Shown here one piece after another: positions 53,606-64,000 of a DNA stretch of 64,000 bases. How positions within the stretch are numbered: position 1 is the stretch's first letter; the number at the start of each line of letters is the position of its first letter. The translations under genes and the position numbers were made by a program. A model generated the notes under the pieces. That model saw only the letters and a program-made list of their open reading frames with translations. It made no database searches and had not been told where the DNA came from. The stretch is from assembly GCA_902362375.1 (NCBI GenBank), contig CABIVS010000002.1:456757-520756 (forward strand), read 5' to 3'. The stretch is from Bacteroidaceae bacterium. GTDB taxonomy: Bacteria > Bacteroidota > Bacteroidia > Bacteroidales > Bacteroidaceae.

Positions 53606-53778
53606 AAAAAAGCGGTTTCGCCTGTCCCATTGTCTAACATACCGACGGCAGGTTTAGAGGTGCATTAACACTCTCTATGGGGGTACGAAACCGCCCATAT
53701 AAGAGTTCACATACGAACATAAAAATGCTCGCTGCGATAGTAGGCAGGTTTCCCCACCGTCTGTTAATATGTTAGACG
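53606..53778 (-). ncRNA. Structured small RNA, third member of the paralogous family
   Basis: A ~170-nt minus-strand RNA from a consensus promoter to a T-run at 53611-53606. Its 3' scaffold matches the RNAs at 19.3-19.9 kb in design. The outer stem is GCGGTTTCG/CGAAACCGC next to the T-run (53686-53694/53612-53620), followed by CCCAT/ATGGG (53677-53681/53626-53630; the others have CCCGT/ACGGG), and the loop GTTAATGC is kept exactly (53662-53669). The 5' part differs and contains GTCTAACATA, which can pair with TATGTTAGAC near the 3' end, and GAAACCTGCC, which competes with the outer stem. The fold may switch. It could be a trans-acting sRNA or a leader of the gene at 53553. Confidence 0.72.
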
Positions 53779-53781
53779 TTG

Positions 53782-53812
53782 CAAATGTAGCCTTATTAAT
53801 TCAATTCGCAAA
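53782..53812 (-). promoter_or_regulatory. Promoter of the third structured RNA
   Basis: On the minus strand, TTTG (53812-53809) and TACATTTG (53789-53782) are exactly 19 nt apart, a perfect Bacteroides promoter located after the eno terminator. Confidence 0.85.
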
Positions 53813-53890
53813 ATATTGGAGATATTTATTGATGCTTAGTGAAGCTAGTTTTCTTACGATGCAAAAAGATTTAGTGAATGGTTAATATGT

Positions 53891-53923
53891 AAAAATCCCC
53901 GGATAATCAAATTGTCCGGGGAT
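53891..53923 (-). terminator. Terminator of eno
   Basis: On the minus strand, ATCCCCGGA and TCCGGGGAT flank an 11-nt loop and are followed by a T-run. Confidence 0.9.
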
Positions 53924-53950
53924 GAATTATTCAAGTAAGAGAATATTGAA

Positions 53951-55327
<1,377 letters not shown>

Positions 55328-55410
55328 CTATATGTCGTTAGTCCGACCTTATATTATAACAACGGGACTATGCTTTTTGTTTGAGTACGGAGGGGTGAAT
55401 TTGCAGGATT

Positions 55411-56073
55411 TTAATCTTCGATAATAACCCCTAACAGTGGAAGCAAATCCATTGCTTGCAGGGAAGTGATGACAGCCCCTTTCAGATCACTGATGTTAAG
55501 CGTGATTCCGCTGATACGGGAAGTGCGCAAATCTATTCCACGAAGCGGAGCATGTGAAAAATCGGCTTCCACGAGATCACAACTCTCAAATGCGACGGAT
55601 GAAAAACGGCAGTCGTTCAGACTTCCGTTGCGGAGCTGGCTGTGTGCAAAACGTACCTGGTTCATTTTACTCATAGCCAGATTGATATAACCTGCGTTGC
55701 AGTCATGCAGCAAGACGTGATTCATCGTTGTTTCCGATAAATTGGTACCCAATAGTTTGCAGGAAATGAATTCTACCCGGTAGAGCGAACTTTCAGCGAA
55801 AGAAATATTGGATAGGTCGCAGTTCTCGAACCTGACATCGGTCAGCTGGGAAGAGCGGAATTTGCATTCGCTGAATGTCTGATGCTGAAAAGTGCAGTTC
55901 TTGAAACTTTTATAAGATTTGTCGATGCCTTCTTCTTTTCCTTTGCAGAATAAAAGATGAGAGACGGTTTCTTCTCTGTCGAGCCATTCCTGTAAGGTAG
56001 TAGTACTGACTTCCTGCTCTTCCATCATGGGAGGAACAACGCGGACGGGTTTGGTTGGGTTTCTTTTAATCAT
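55411..56073 (-). CDS. Pentapeptide-repeat protein
   Basis: A 220-residue protein with about 25 A(D/N)LXX-like pentapeptides from residue 50 on ('FKNCTFQHQTFSECKFRSSQLTDVRFENCDLS' pattern), forming a right-handed quadrilateral beta-helix. It is cytoplasmic, without signal. The role is unknown. Some family members mimic DNA to protect gyrase, but nothing here shows that. It is separated from crcB by 37 bp on the same strand. Confidence 0.88.
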   Translation of the reverse strand: MIKRNPTKPVRVVPPMMEEQEVSTTTLQEWLDREETVSHLLFCKGKEEGIDKSYKSFKNCTFQHQTFSECKFRSSQLTDVRFENCDLSNISFAESSLYRVEFISCKLLGTNLSETTMNHVLLHDCNAGYINLAMSKMNQVRFAHSQLRNGSLNDCRFSSVAFESCDLVEADFSHAPLRGIDLRTSRISGITLNISDLKGAVITSLQAMDLLPLLGVIIED

Positions 56074-56110
56074 AAATATGTCAGTATGTTATGTTTTTAT
56101 CATTTCCATT

Positions 56111-56488
56111 TCAGAATAATTTTGTAAGTGCATGCCCAAGGTATAACATAACAAATCCTAAAAACAAGCTAAGAGTAACATAAAGCGAGAGATAGAAGAA
56201 ATTATCATTTTTAATTAGTTGAAAGTTCTCATTCATGAACGTTGAAAAGGTGGTGAATCCTCCGCAGAACCCTACGGTAAGAAACATTCTTAGATTGGAG
56301 TTCATCAGATTCCCTCGTTCGAAGAGTCCATAAAACAGACCGATGGCAAAACAACCGAGTACGTTGACCAGAAAGGTTCCTAAAGGAAAGGAAGTGATCA
56401 GATAATTCTGTGCATAGCGTGAGATGAGGTAACGTAGTATGCCTCCAGTGAAACTTCCCATGCCGATAAATAATAAAGTTTTGAGCAT
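56111..56488 (-). CDS. crcB: Fluoride ion channel Fluc/CrcB
   Basis: A 125-residue membrane protein with four helices that acts as a dual-topology dimer exporting fluoride. The family motifs '[13 protein letters not shown]' at the start, '[15 protein letters not shown]' with the conserved Asn, and '[12 protein letters not shown]' with the central Na+-site and Phe-box residues are all present. It is preceded on the same strand by a fluoride riboswitch, which settles its function and its regulation. Confidence 0.96.
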   Translation of the reverse strand: MLKTLLFIGMGSFTGGILRYLISRYAQNYLITSFPLGTFLVNVLGCFAIGLFYGLFERGNLMNSNLRMFLTVGFCGGFTTFSTFMNENFQLIKNDNFFYLSLYVTLSLFLGFVMLYLGHALTKLF

Positions 56489-56519
56489 TAGCTGACAATT
56501 TAAGAGTTATACATTCAAA

Positions 56520-56572
56520 TTGTAGGGATCATCAGCTCCAAAGGGCGGTTAAAGGCTAATCCCATAGCCGAT
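56520..56572 (-). promoter_or_regulatory. Fluoride riboswitch (crcB motif)
   Basis: On the minus strand the sequence reads GGCTATGGGATTAGCC, then AACCGCC, then GCTGATGATCCCTAC, the ordered conserved blocks of the crcB-type aptamer. It sits 32 bp before the crcB ATG and just after a -7 box. Fluoride binding should allow crcB expression. Confidence 0.92.
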
Positions 56573-56573
56573 G

Positions 56574-56581
56574 CAAAGATA
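56574..56581 (-). promoter_or_regulatory. -7 box of the riboswitch-crcB transcript
   Basis: TATCTTTG on the minus strand places the transcription start at the first bases of the fluoride aptamer. Confidence 0.75.
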
Positions 56582-56595
56582 GAAAAAAGATAAAA

Positions 56596-57372
56596 CTATC
56601 TGCAGAAAGCTTCAAAATCTTTTTCAAATTGTTTGAAGCCTCCGGTATAAATCTGATCTATCTGTTCGGACACTGTGGACGAATTGGTTTTGTTTTGGAG
56701 GGAGCGCACAAAATCATGGAATATCTGCCGGGGAATTTTCTCAATCCAAAAAGTAACAAGTGCATGGGAAAGGATATAGGCATATTGCTCATCGGTTCTT
56801 TGTTGCTGCATAAATTCTTTCTGGCGACTGTTGATGAAGGTGAGTAAATCAATGTCCCCTAACATATATATAGTGCGGATTCTTCCTTTTTCGTATTCGG
56901 TAAATGTATGTTGGAGTCCTTTTTTATTGGCTTTACAGTGCTCAAAGTATTCAGCAAGTCCCTCGTTAAACCAAATGGGAGGACGCCCTGCTGTAATTTT
57001 CAAGGTGAGGTGATGGCTCAGTTCGTGATAGATGATGCCAAGGCCTTGTTGATATTCTTTCTCTCTGCTTAATATAATAGCTTTCTGTAATCTGGGTATA
57101 TATAAACCGTTTGTGCCTTTAGGGGGATGAATGTTGAATTTATCCAGATAAGTTAGAGCGTCTTCTCTTTTGTTGAACACTGTTAACTTGAGGTTAAGCG
57201 TATCAGGAAGTCCGAATTGTGAGTAGAATTCAACTTCATATTGGAGAGTCTGTTCAATCTTCCGGCGTTCTTTATCAGTAAGCGGGTCGCCTTCATAAGT
57301 GATTTGTACGGTCTGTGCATGAAGTAAATCGCAAAAACAGACCCAAAGGAGGATTAGATGAAATACACGCAT
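56596..57372 (-). CDS. Secreted gluzincin-type metalloprotease (peptidase MA-like)
   Basis: About 258 residues, starting at the ATG at 57372 with a signal peptide ending 'LLHAQT'. The upstream 17 codons are basic and would spoil the signal. The zinc motif HELSHH (HExxH) is near residue 130 and the third ligand Glu lies in 'FNEGLAEYFE' about 20 residues later, the arrangement of peptidase_MA_2/DUF1570 enzymes. Likely periplasmic. It follows the M23-like gene by 10 bp, and the two probably act on the cell envelope. Confidence 0.85.
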   Translation of the reverse strand: MRVFHLILLWVCFCDLLHAQTVQITYEGDPLTDKERRKIEQTLQYEVEFYSQFGLPDTLNLKLTVFNKREDALTYLDKFNIHPPKGTNGLYIPRLQKAIILSREKEYQQGLGIIYHELSHHLTLKITAGRPPIWFNEGLAEYFEHCKANKKGLQHTFTEYEKGRIRTIYMLGDIDLLTFINSRQKEFMQQQRTDEQYAYILSHALVTFWIEKIPRQIFHDFVRSLQNKTNSSTVSEQIDQIYTGGFKQFEKDFEAFCR

Positions 57373-57382
57373 ATTCTTTTCT

Positions 57383-58216
57383 TTATTTTGAGTATTTCTG
57401 TTTCTGAAATTTCTTTTTTTCACGTTTCGTCATTTCAAGCATGATCAGCTCGTCATCTATAGCCGATTTATAGGCAACTTTTTCATCTAGTTTGATATCT
57501 CCTTTATCTGTACGGAATACAGGAGTAAAGTGAGAGTACGGATAACCTAGAGGACCATTTGAATCGAATTTATTGTTATCTAGAAAAAAGTAGGAGATTG
57601 ATACTCCAAGTACTCCGGCTATTCCTATTGGTTGCCCGGTCATGATTTCCTCACCCCCTTGGATGAAATTCTGGCTCATCATAAGGTATGCGGCAAAAGT
57701 GTGATCGGGGTGGTATATTAATAATTGTTGTGGTAACACTGTTGTACATGCCACTCCTCTGCGGGTGGCATAAATGGTGTCACCTTCCTGTATTTGGAAT
57801 ATCATCGTTTTTGCAGATTCTTGCAAGGCGATTTGCCATTTTGTTTCTTTACCAGCTTTTACGGGAAGTGCGTAAGGAGTGCTGATTTTAAAATCTTTAG
57901 GGAATTGTCCGCGAAAGAACATATATCTGCTTGAATTCTTGAAGGGATTATTGGCATTGGAACCTTTCTCTATTCTGAATACCGTGTTTTTCCCTGGATT
58001 TAGATTGTATGAACGGTCGTTTTCGCGAAATAGATAATAGCTGCACAGGTCTTCGTTGTAATAGTTTAATTCTGTCCCTCCCTCTGGGGTCTGTTCCCAT
58101 TTCGATTCAATGATACGGGGAGGCATCTCCATTAATTTTCGTAGGGATTGAGCGGAGGTATAAGTTGTAGATAATATAAAGAGAAACAATATCGTGTATC
58201 TAAGATCTTGTATCAT
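57383..58216 (-). CDS. M23-like (LytM) exported protein lacking the zinc motif
   Basis: A 277-residue exported protein with the signal ending 'TYTSAQ'. A C-terminal LytM-type beta core is recognisable from 'QLLIYHPDHTFAAYLMMSQ' and 'GGEEIMTGQPIGIAG', which match the 'G..V..GQ.IG..G' pattern of M23 domains. The usual H-x-H then reads 'SISYFF', and the first His/Asp site is also absent, so it should not be a peptidoglycan hydrolase. It may activate or position other hydrolases, as NlpD/EnvC proteins do. The C-terminus is very Lys-rich. Confidence 0.75.
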   Translation of the reverse strand: MIQDLRYTILFLFILSTTYTSAQSLRKLMEMPPRIIESKWEQTPEGGTELNYYNEDLCSYYLFRENDRSYNLNPGKNTVFRIEKGSNANNPFKNSSRYMFFRGQFPKDFKISTPYALPVKAGKETKWQIALQESAKTMIFQIQEGDTIYATRRGVACTTVLPQQLLIYHPDHTFAAYLMMSQNFIQGGEEIMTGQPIGIAGVLGVSISYFFLDNNKFDSNGPLGYPYSHFTPVFRTDKGDIKLDEKVAYKSAIDDELIMLEMTKREKKKFQKQKYSK

Positions 58217-60705
<2,489 letters not shown>

Positions 60706-60761
60706 GATTCAGGTAAAAAGATTGTTTACGGATTCCCCGCTTTTTAATAAATATTAGTTGT

Positions 60762-60802
60762 GCTTCGCAAAGAAAACTAAAACTTTGCGGAGCGCTTTTT
60801 TT
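60762..60802 (+). terminator. Terminator after GH97
   Basis: GCTTCGCAAAG/CTTTGCGGAGC stem (60762-60772/60783-60793, one wobble) followed by a T-run. Confidence 0.88.
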
Positions 60803-60822
60803 ATAGGATGGATTCTTTTTTG

Positions 60823-60830
60823 TACTTTTG
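60823..60830 (+). promoter_or_regulatory. -7 box of the purF-like gene
   Basis: TACTTTTG, 39 bp before the ATG, directly after the GH97 terminator. Confidence 0.6.
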
Positions 60831-60869
60831 CGCCATCTTTTTTAAAACATCATCAATAAAGAGAACAAC

Positions 60870-62279
60870 ATGGGAGGTTTTTTCGGAACAGTCTCGAAAA
60901 CTAGTTGCGTGACTGATTTATTCTATGGCACAGATTATAACTCACATCTGGGTACCAAGCGGGGAGGACTCGCAACATATAGTGAGGAAAAAGGTTTTAT
61001 ACGCTCCATTCACAATTTGGAAAGTACTTATTTCCGAACCAAGTTTGAAGGAGAACTCGACAAATTCAAAGGAAACGCCGGAATCGGCATCATTAGCGAC
61101 ACAGACGCACAACCTATCATCATCAATTCTCACCTCGGGCGCTTCGCCATTGTCACAGTCGCTAAAATAGTCAATATCCAGGAATTGGAAGAAGAGCTTC
61201 TCAGTCAAAACATGCACTTCGCCGAACTTAGTTCGAGCAACACCAACCAGACGGAACTTATCGCATTGCTTATTATACAAGGTAGAACTTTTGTGGAAGG
61301 TATCGAAAATGTGTTTAAGCACATTAAGGGGTCTTGTTCGATGTTGCTTCTGACGGAAGACGGAAGTATCATCGCAGCACGTGACTGGTGGGGACGTACT
61401 CCGGTGGTGATTGGAAGGAAAGACGGTGCTTATGCTGCAACAAGCGAATCGTCCAGTTTTCCGAATCTGGATTATGAGATTGAGAAATATTTAGGTCCCG
61501 GTGAGATTGTCCGTATGTATGACGATCATGTTGACCAACTTCGCAAGCCCAACGAGGATATGCAGATTTGTTCGTTTTTGTGGGTGTACTACGGGTTCCC
61601 GACTTCTTGTTATGAAGGAAAGAATGTAGAGGAAGTGCGTTTCACCAGCGGATTGAAAATGGGACAGACAGATGAATCGGAAGTGGATTGTGCCTGCGGT
61701 ATTCCTGATTCGGGAGTGGGTATGGCTTTAGGATATGCCGAAGGAAAGGGGGTTCCCTATCATCGTGCTATTTCAAAATATACACCGACATGGCCTCGTA
61801 GCTTCACTCCGAGCAATCAGGAGATGCGTTCGCTTGTAGCCAAGATGAAGTTGATTCCAAACCGTGCCATGCTGCAAAATAAACGTTTGTTGTTTTGTGA
61901 CGATTCAATCGTACGGGGAACTCAATTACGTGACAATGTGAAGATTCTGTATGATTACGGAGCGAAGGAGGTGCACATGCGTATCGCTTGTCCGCCATTG
62001 ATTTACGCTTGTCCGTTTGTTGGCTTTTCGGCTTCCAAAAATGCATTGGAGTTGATTACCCGTCGCATTATCAAGGAACTGGAAGGGGACGAGAATAAGA
62101 ACCTGGAGAAATATGCTACTACCGGTTCGCCGGAATACGAAAAAATGGTTAGCATTATTGCCGAGCGTTTCGGTCTCAGTTCATTGAAGTTTAATACGCT
62201 GGAAACGCTGATTGAGGCTATCGGATTACCTAAATGTAAGGTTTGTACACATTGCTTTGATGGTAGCAGCCATTTTTAA
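60870..62279 (+). CDS. Amidophosphoribosyltransferase-like protein without glutaminase Cys
   Basis: The 469-residue protein has the PurF architecture: an N-terminal class II glutamine-amidotransferase fold (about 1-235, 'RGGLATYSEEKG', 'SCSMLLLTEDGSIIAARDWWGRTP') and a type I phosphoribosyltransferase domain (about 260-440) with PRPP loop 'LLFCDDSIVRGTQLRDN'. Active PurF proteins have Cys directly after the initiator Met or exposed by propeptide removal. Here the start is 'MGGFFGTV', with Gly at that place and no propeptide. It may use ammonia or have another role. Four Cys near the C-terminus ('CKVCTHC') could bind metal. A canonical purF elsewhere in the genome is likely. Confidence 0.85.
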   Translation: MGGFFGTVSKTSCVTDLFYGTDYNSHLGTKRGGLATYSEEKGFIRSIHNLESTYFRTKFEGELDKFKGNAGIGIISDTDAQPIIINSHLGRFAIVTVAKIVNIQELEEELLSQNMHFAELSSSNTNQTELIALLIIQGRTFVEGIENVFKHIKGSCSMLLLTEDGSIIAARDWWGRTPVVIGRKDGAYAATSESSSFPNLDYEIEKYLGPGEIVRMYDDHVDQLRKPNEDMQICSFLWVYYGFPTSCYEGKNVEEVRFTSGLKMGQTDESEVDCACGIPDSGVGMALGYAEGKGVPYHRAISKYTPTWPRSFTPSNQEMRSLVAKMKLIPNRAMLQNKRLLFCDDSIVRGTQLRDNVKILYDYGAKEVHMRIACPPLIYACPFVGFSASKNALELITRRIIKELEGDENKNLEKYATTGSPEYEKMVSIIAERFGLSSLKFNTLETLIEAIGLPKCKVCTHCFDGSSHF

Positions 62280-62324
62280 AGTAGTCAGATAGGATATTTA
62301 AGTATCCGGATAAAAGTATACAAT

Positions 62325-62367
62325 AAAAAAGAGCCGTGAATTGCTTTGTAATTCACGGCTCTTTTTT
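62325..62367 (+). terminator. Terminator after the purF-like gene
   Basis: A perfect stem AGAGCCGTGAATT/AATTCACGGCTCT with a 7-nt loop, flanked by A- and T-runs. It probably works in both directions. Confidence 0.93.
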
Positions 62368-62392
62368 TACCTTTACGGCACTATAAACTATC

Positions 62393-62424
62393 AATTTGTA
62401 AATTGTAATTAGTAACTTGTAATT
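62393..62424 (+). repeat. AT-rich tandem TTGTAATT-like repeats before pepT
   Basis: Four imperfect units (TTTGTAAATTGTAATTAGTAACTTG pattern) end 9 bp before the pepT ATG, in the place of a ribosome-binding site. They may keep the start region unstructured, as favoured in Bacteroides. Confidence 0.65.
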
Positions 62425-62432
62425 AAAACAAT

Positions 62433-63656
62433 ATGACTTTAGTAGACAGATTTTTAAAGTATGTAAGCTTCGATACACAATCTGATGAATCGACAGGGCT
62501 TACTCCAAGTACTCCGAAGCAGATGATTTTTGCTGAATACTTGAAAAAAGAGTTGGAATCTTTGGGATTGGAAGATATTACTTTGGATGAGCATGGATAT
62601 CTTTTTGCTACACTTCCTGCCAATATAGATAAAGAAGTACCCACTATCGGGTTTATTGCCCATATGGATACAAGTCCTGATATGACGGGTAAGGATGTCA
62701 CTCCACGCATTGTGGAAAAGTATGACGGTTCGGATATTGTGCTTTGTGCTGAAGAGAAGGTGGTCCTTTCTCCGTCACAATTCCCGGAATTACTGGATCA
62801 TAAGGGGGAAGACTTGATTGTGACCAATGGAAAGACGTTGCTTGGTGCTGACGATAAAGCCGGGATTGCGGAAATTGTATCTGCAATGGTGTATCTGAAG
62901 GAACATCCGGAAATCAAGCACGGAAAAATCCGTATCGGCTTCAATCCGGACGAAGAAATTGGTGAAGGTGCCCATAAATTTGATGTAGAGAAGTTCGGTT
63001 GCGAATGGGGATATACGATGGATGGAGGTGAAGTAGGGGAGTTAGAATTTGAAAATTTCAATGCTGCCGCTGCTAAAATTACCTTTAAAGGACGTAATGT
63101 GCATCCGGGATATGCCAAGAATAAGATGATTAACTCAATCTATCTTGCCAATCAATTTATCACATTGCTACCCTCTCAGGAAAGACCGGAGCATACGACC
63201 GGTTACGAAGGATTTTATCATTTAATCGGTATTCAGGGAGATGTGGAGCAAAGCACTGTATCTTATATCATCCGCGATCATGACCGTGCGAAATTTGAGA
63301 ACCGTAAAAAAGAGATGGAACGTCTGGTTGCTCAAATGAATGCTGAACATGGAGCGGGTACTGCAACTCTCGAATTGCGCGACCAGTATTATAATATGCG
63401 TGAGAAGATAGAACCGGTAATGCATATCATCGATACCGCTTTTGCTGCGATGGAAGCTGTGGGTGTGAAACCTAATGTAAAACCGATTCGTGGAGGTACG
63501 GATGGTGCGCAGCTTTCCTTTAAGGGATTGCCTTGTCCGAATATCTTTGCCGGTGGTCTGAATTTCCACGGTCGTTACGAATTTGTGCCTATTCAGAATA
63601 TGGAGAAAGCAATGAAGGTGATCGTAAAAATAGCAGAACTGGTGGCTTCCAAATAA
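62433..63656 (+). CDS. pepT: Peptidase T (tripeptidase)
   Basis: A 407-residue cytosolic M20B zinc tripeptidase that removes the N-terminal residue of tripeptides. Metal ligands lie in 'IAHMDTSPD' (His, Asp), '[11 protein letters not shown]' (bridging Asp), 'NPDEEIGEG' (catalytic and ligand Glu), 'MDGGEVGE' (Asp) and the final '[11 protein letters not shown]' (His). The dimerisation lid is the middle part, '[18 protein letters not shown]'. It has full family length and precedes gcvT by 68 bp. Confidence 0.95.
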   Translation: MTLVDRFLKYVSFDTQSDESTGLTPSTPKQMIFAEYLKKELESLGLEDITLDEHGYLFATLPANIDKEVPTIGFIAHMDTSPDMTGKDVTPRIVEKYDGSDIVLCAEEKVVLSPSQFPELLDHKGEDLIVTNGKTLLGADDKAGIAEIVSAMVYLKEHPEIKHGKIRIGFNPDEEIGEGAHKFDVEKFGCEWGYTMDGGEVGELEFENFNAAAAKITFKGRNVHPGYAKNKMINSIYLANQFITLLPSQERPEHTTGYEGFYHLIGIQGDVEQSTVSYIIRDHDRAKFENRKKEMERLVAQMNAEHGAGTATLELRDQYYNMREKIEPVMHIIDTAFAAMEAVGVKPNVKPIRGGTDGAQLSFKGLPCPNIFAGGLNFHGRYEFVPIQNMEKAMKVIVKIAELVASK

Positions 63657-63673
63657 AAAGACGGTAAGCTCCG

Positions 63674-63720
63674 GTAATACTTAATACCTGATACTTAATA
63701 CTTAAAACTTAATACTTTAA
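63674..63720 (+). repeat. Tandem TACTTAA-type repeats before gcvT
   Basis: Five or six imperfect ACTTAATA units directly precede the gcvT ATG and replace a Shine-Dalgarno site. Confidence 0.7.
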
Positions 63721-63724
63721 AATA

Positions 63725-64000
63725 ATGAAAACCACTCCGTTTACAGAGAAACATATAGCACTTGGTGCTAAAATGCACGAGTTTGCAGGTTATAATATGC
63801 CTATTGAATATTCCGGTATCATTGATGAACACATAACTGTTTGTCAGGGTGCCGGTGTATTTGATGTATCGCATATGGGAGAATTTTGGGTGAAAGGTCC
63901 GCAAGCGTTGGCCTTTCTGCAGAAAATAACATCTAACAATGTGGCGGCACTGACTCCGGGTAAAATACAATATACTTGTTTTCCTAATGAGGATGGAGGT
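63725..64000 (+). CDS. gcvT: Glycine cleavage system T protein, N-terminal part (runs off right edge)
   Basis: The 92 residues visible match aminomethyltransferase: '[26 protein letters not shown]', '[23 protein letters not shown]'. It transfers the methylene group from the H protein lipoyl arm to tetrahydrofolate and releases ammonia. The rest lies beyond the window. No glycine riboswitch is seen in the short leader. Confidence 0.95.
   Translation, partial: MKTTPFTEKHIALGAKMHEFAGYNMPIEYSGIIDEHITVCQGAGVFDVSHMGEFWVKGPQALAFLQKITSNNVAALTPGKIQYTCFPNEDGG

Noticed and set aside
53606..53778. 6S RNA
   Set aside because: A long closing stem suggested 6S, but the 3' half matches the scaffold of the RNAs at 19.3-19.9 kb (terminal stem, CCCRT/AYGGG stem, GTTAATGC loop), and no promoter-like central bubble is evident.

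Overview
The window is a chromosomal piece of a Bacteroides species. The evidence is consistent: SusC/SusD pairs with an ECF sigma/anti-sigma switch, many lipoproteins with short signal peptides, promoters of the Bacteroides form (TTTG about 19-20 nt before TAnnTTTG) in front of most transcription units, weak or absent Shine-Dalgarno sites, and a housekeeping block (mnmE, floA, mntP, eno, crcB, a GH97 glucosidase, pepT, gcvT) of the kind found in B. thetaiotaomicron and its relatives. The species cannot be fixed from the sequence alone.

Left part (1-7.1 kb): a DNA-modification locus. The end of an expressed type I specificity gene (hsdS), an inverted promoterless target-recognition cassette, a tyrosine recombinase and a second inverted two-domain hsdS form an invertible 'shufflon' joined by perfect 34-bp and 39-bp inverted repeats. 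A two-gene McrBC-type restriction system follows.

7.2-19.1 kb: a polysaccharide utilisation locus under an ECF sigma factor and a FecR-type anti-sigma factor. It holds an EndoH-like GH18 endo-beta-N-acetylglucosaminidase, SusC, SusD and three surface lipoproteins. Two of these look like GH18 folds that have lost the catalytic motif, and the third carries DUF1735-like and LamG-like domains. The expected substrate is host or dietary N-glycan, probably high-mannose.

19.1-21.1 kb: a gene-poor stretch with two tandem small-RNA genes, each with its own promoter and terminator. Beyond them are remnants of another type I RM locus and a second copy of the tail of the neighbouring helicase gene. A third RNA with the same 3' scaffold lies at 53.6-53.8 kb on the minus strand.

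21.1-38.2 kb: accessory and defence region. It contains a SF1 helicase-nuclease, a few metabolic and RNA-modification genes, then an AbiL/RloAB-like ATPase-RloB pair, a SIR2-HerA pair, and a convergent two-gene operon that best fits DdmDE (helicase-nuclease plus Argonaute-like protein). The region stops at mnmE.

38.3-64.0 kb: ordinary core genome. It includes mnmE, a hybrid histidine kinase, uridine phosphorylase, floA-nfeD, a TtcA-like enzyme, a long minus-strand operon (DUF4199 to apbE), SRP RNA and tRNA-Thr, eno, crcB behind a fluoride riboswitch, two peptidase-like proteins, GH97, a PurF-like protein without its glutaminase cysteine, pepT, and the start of gcvT, which runs off the right edge.
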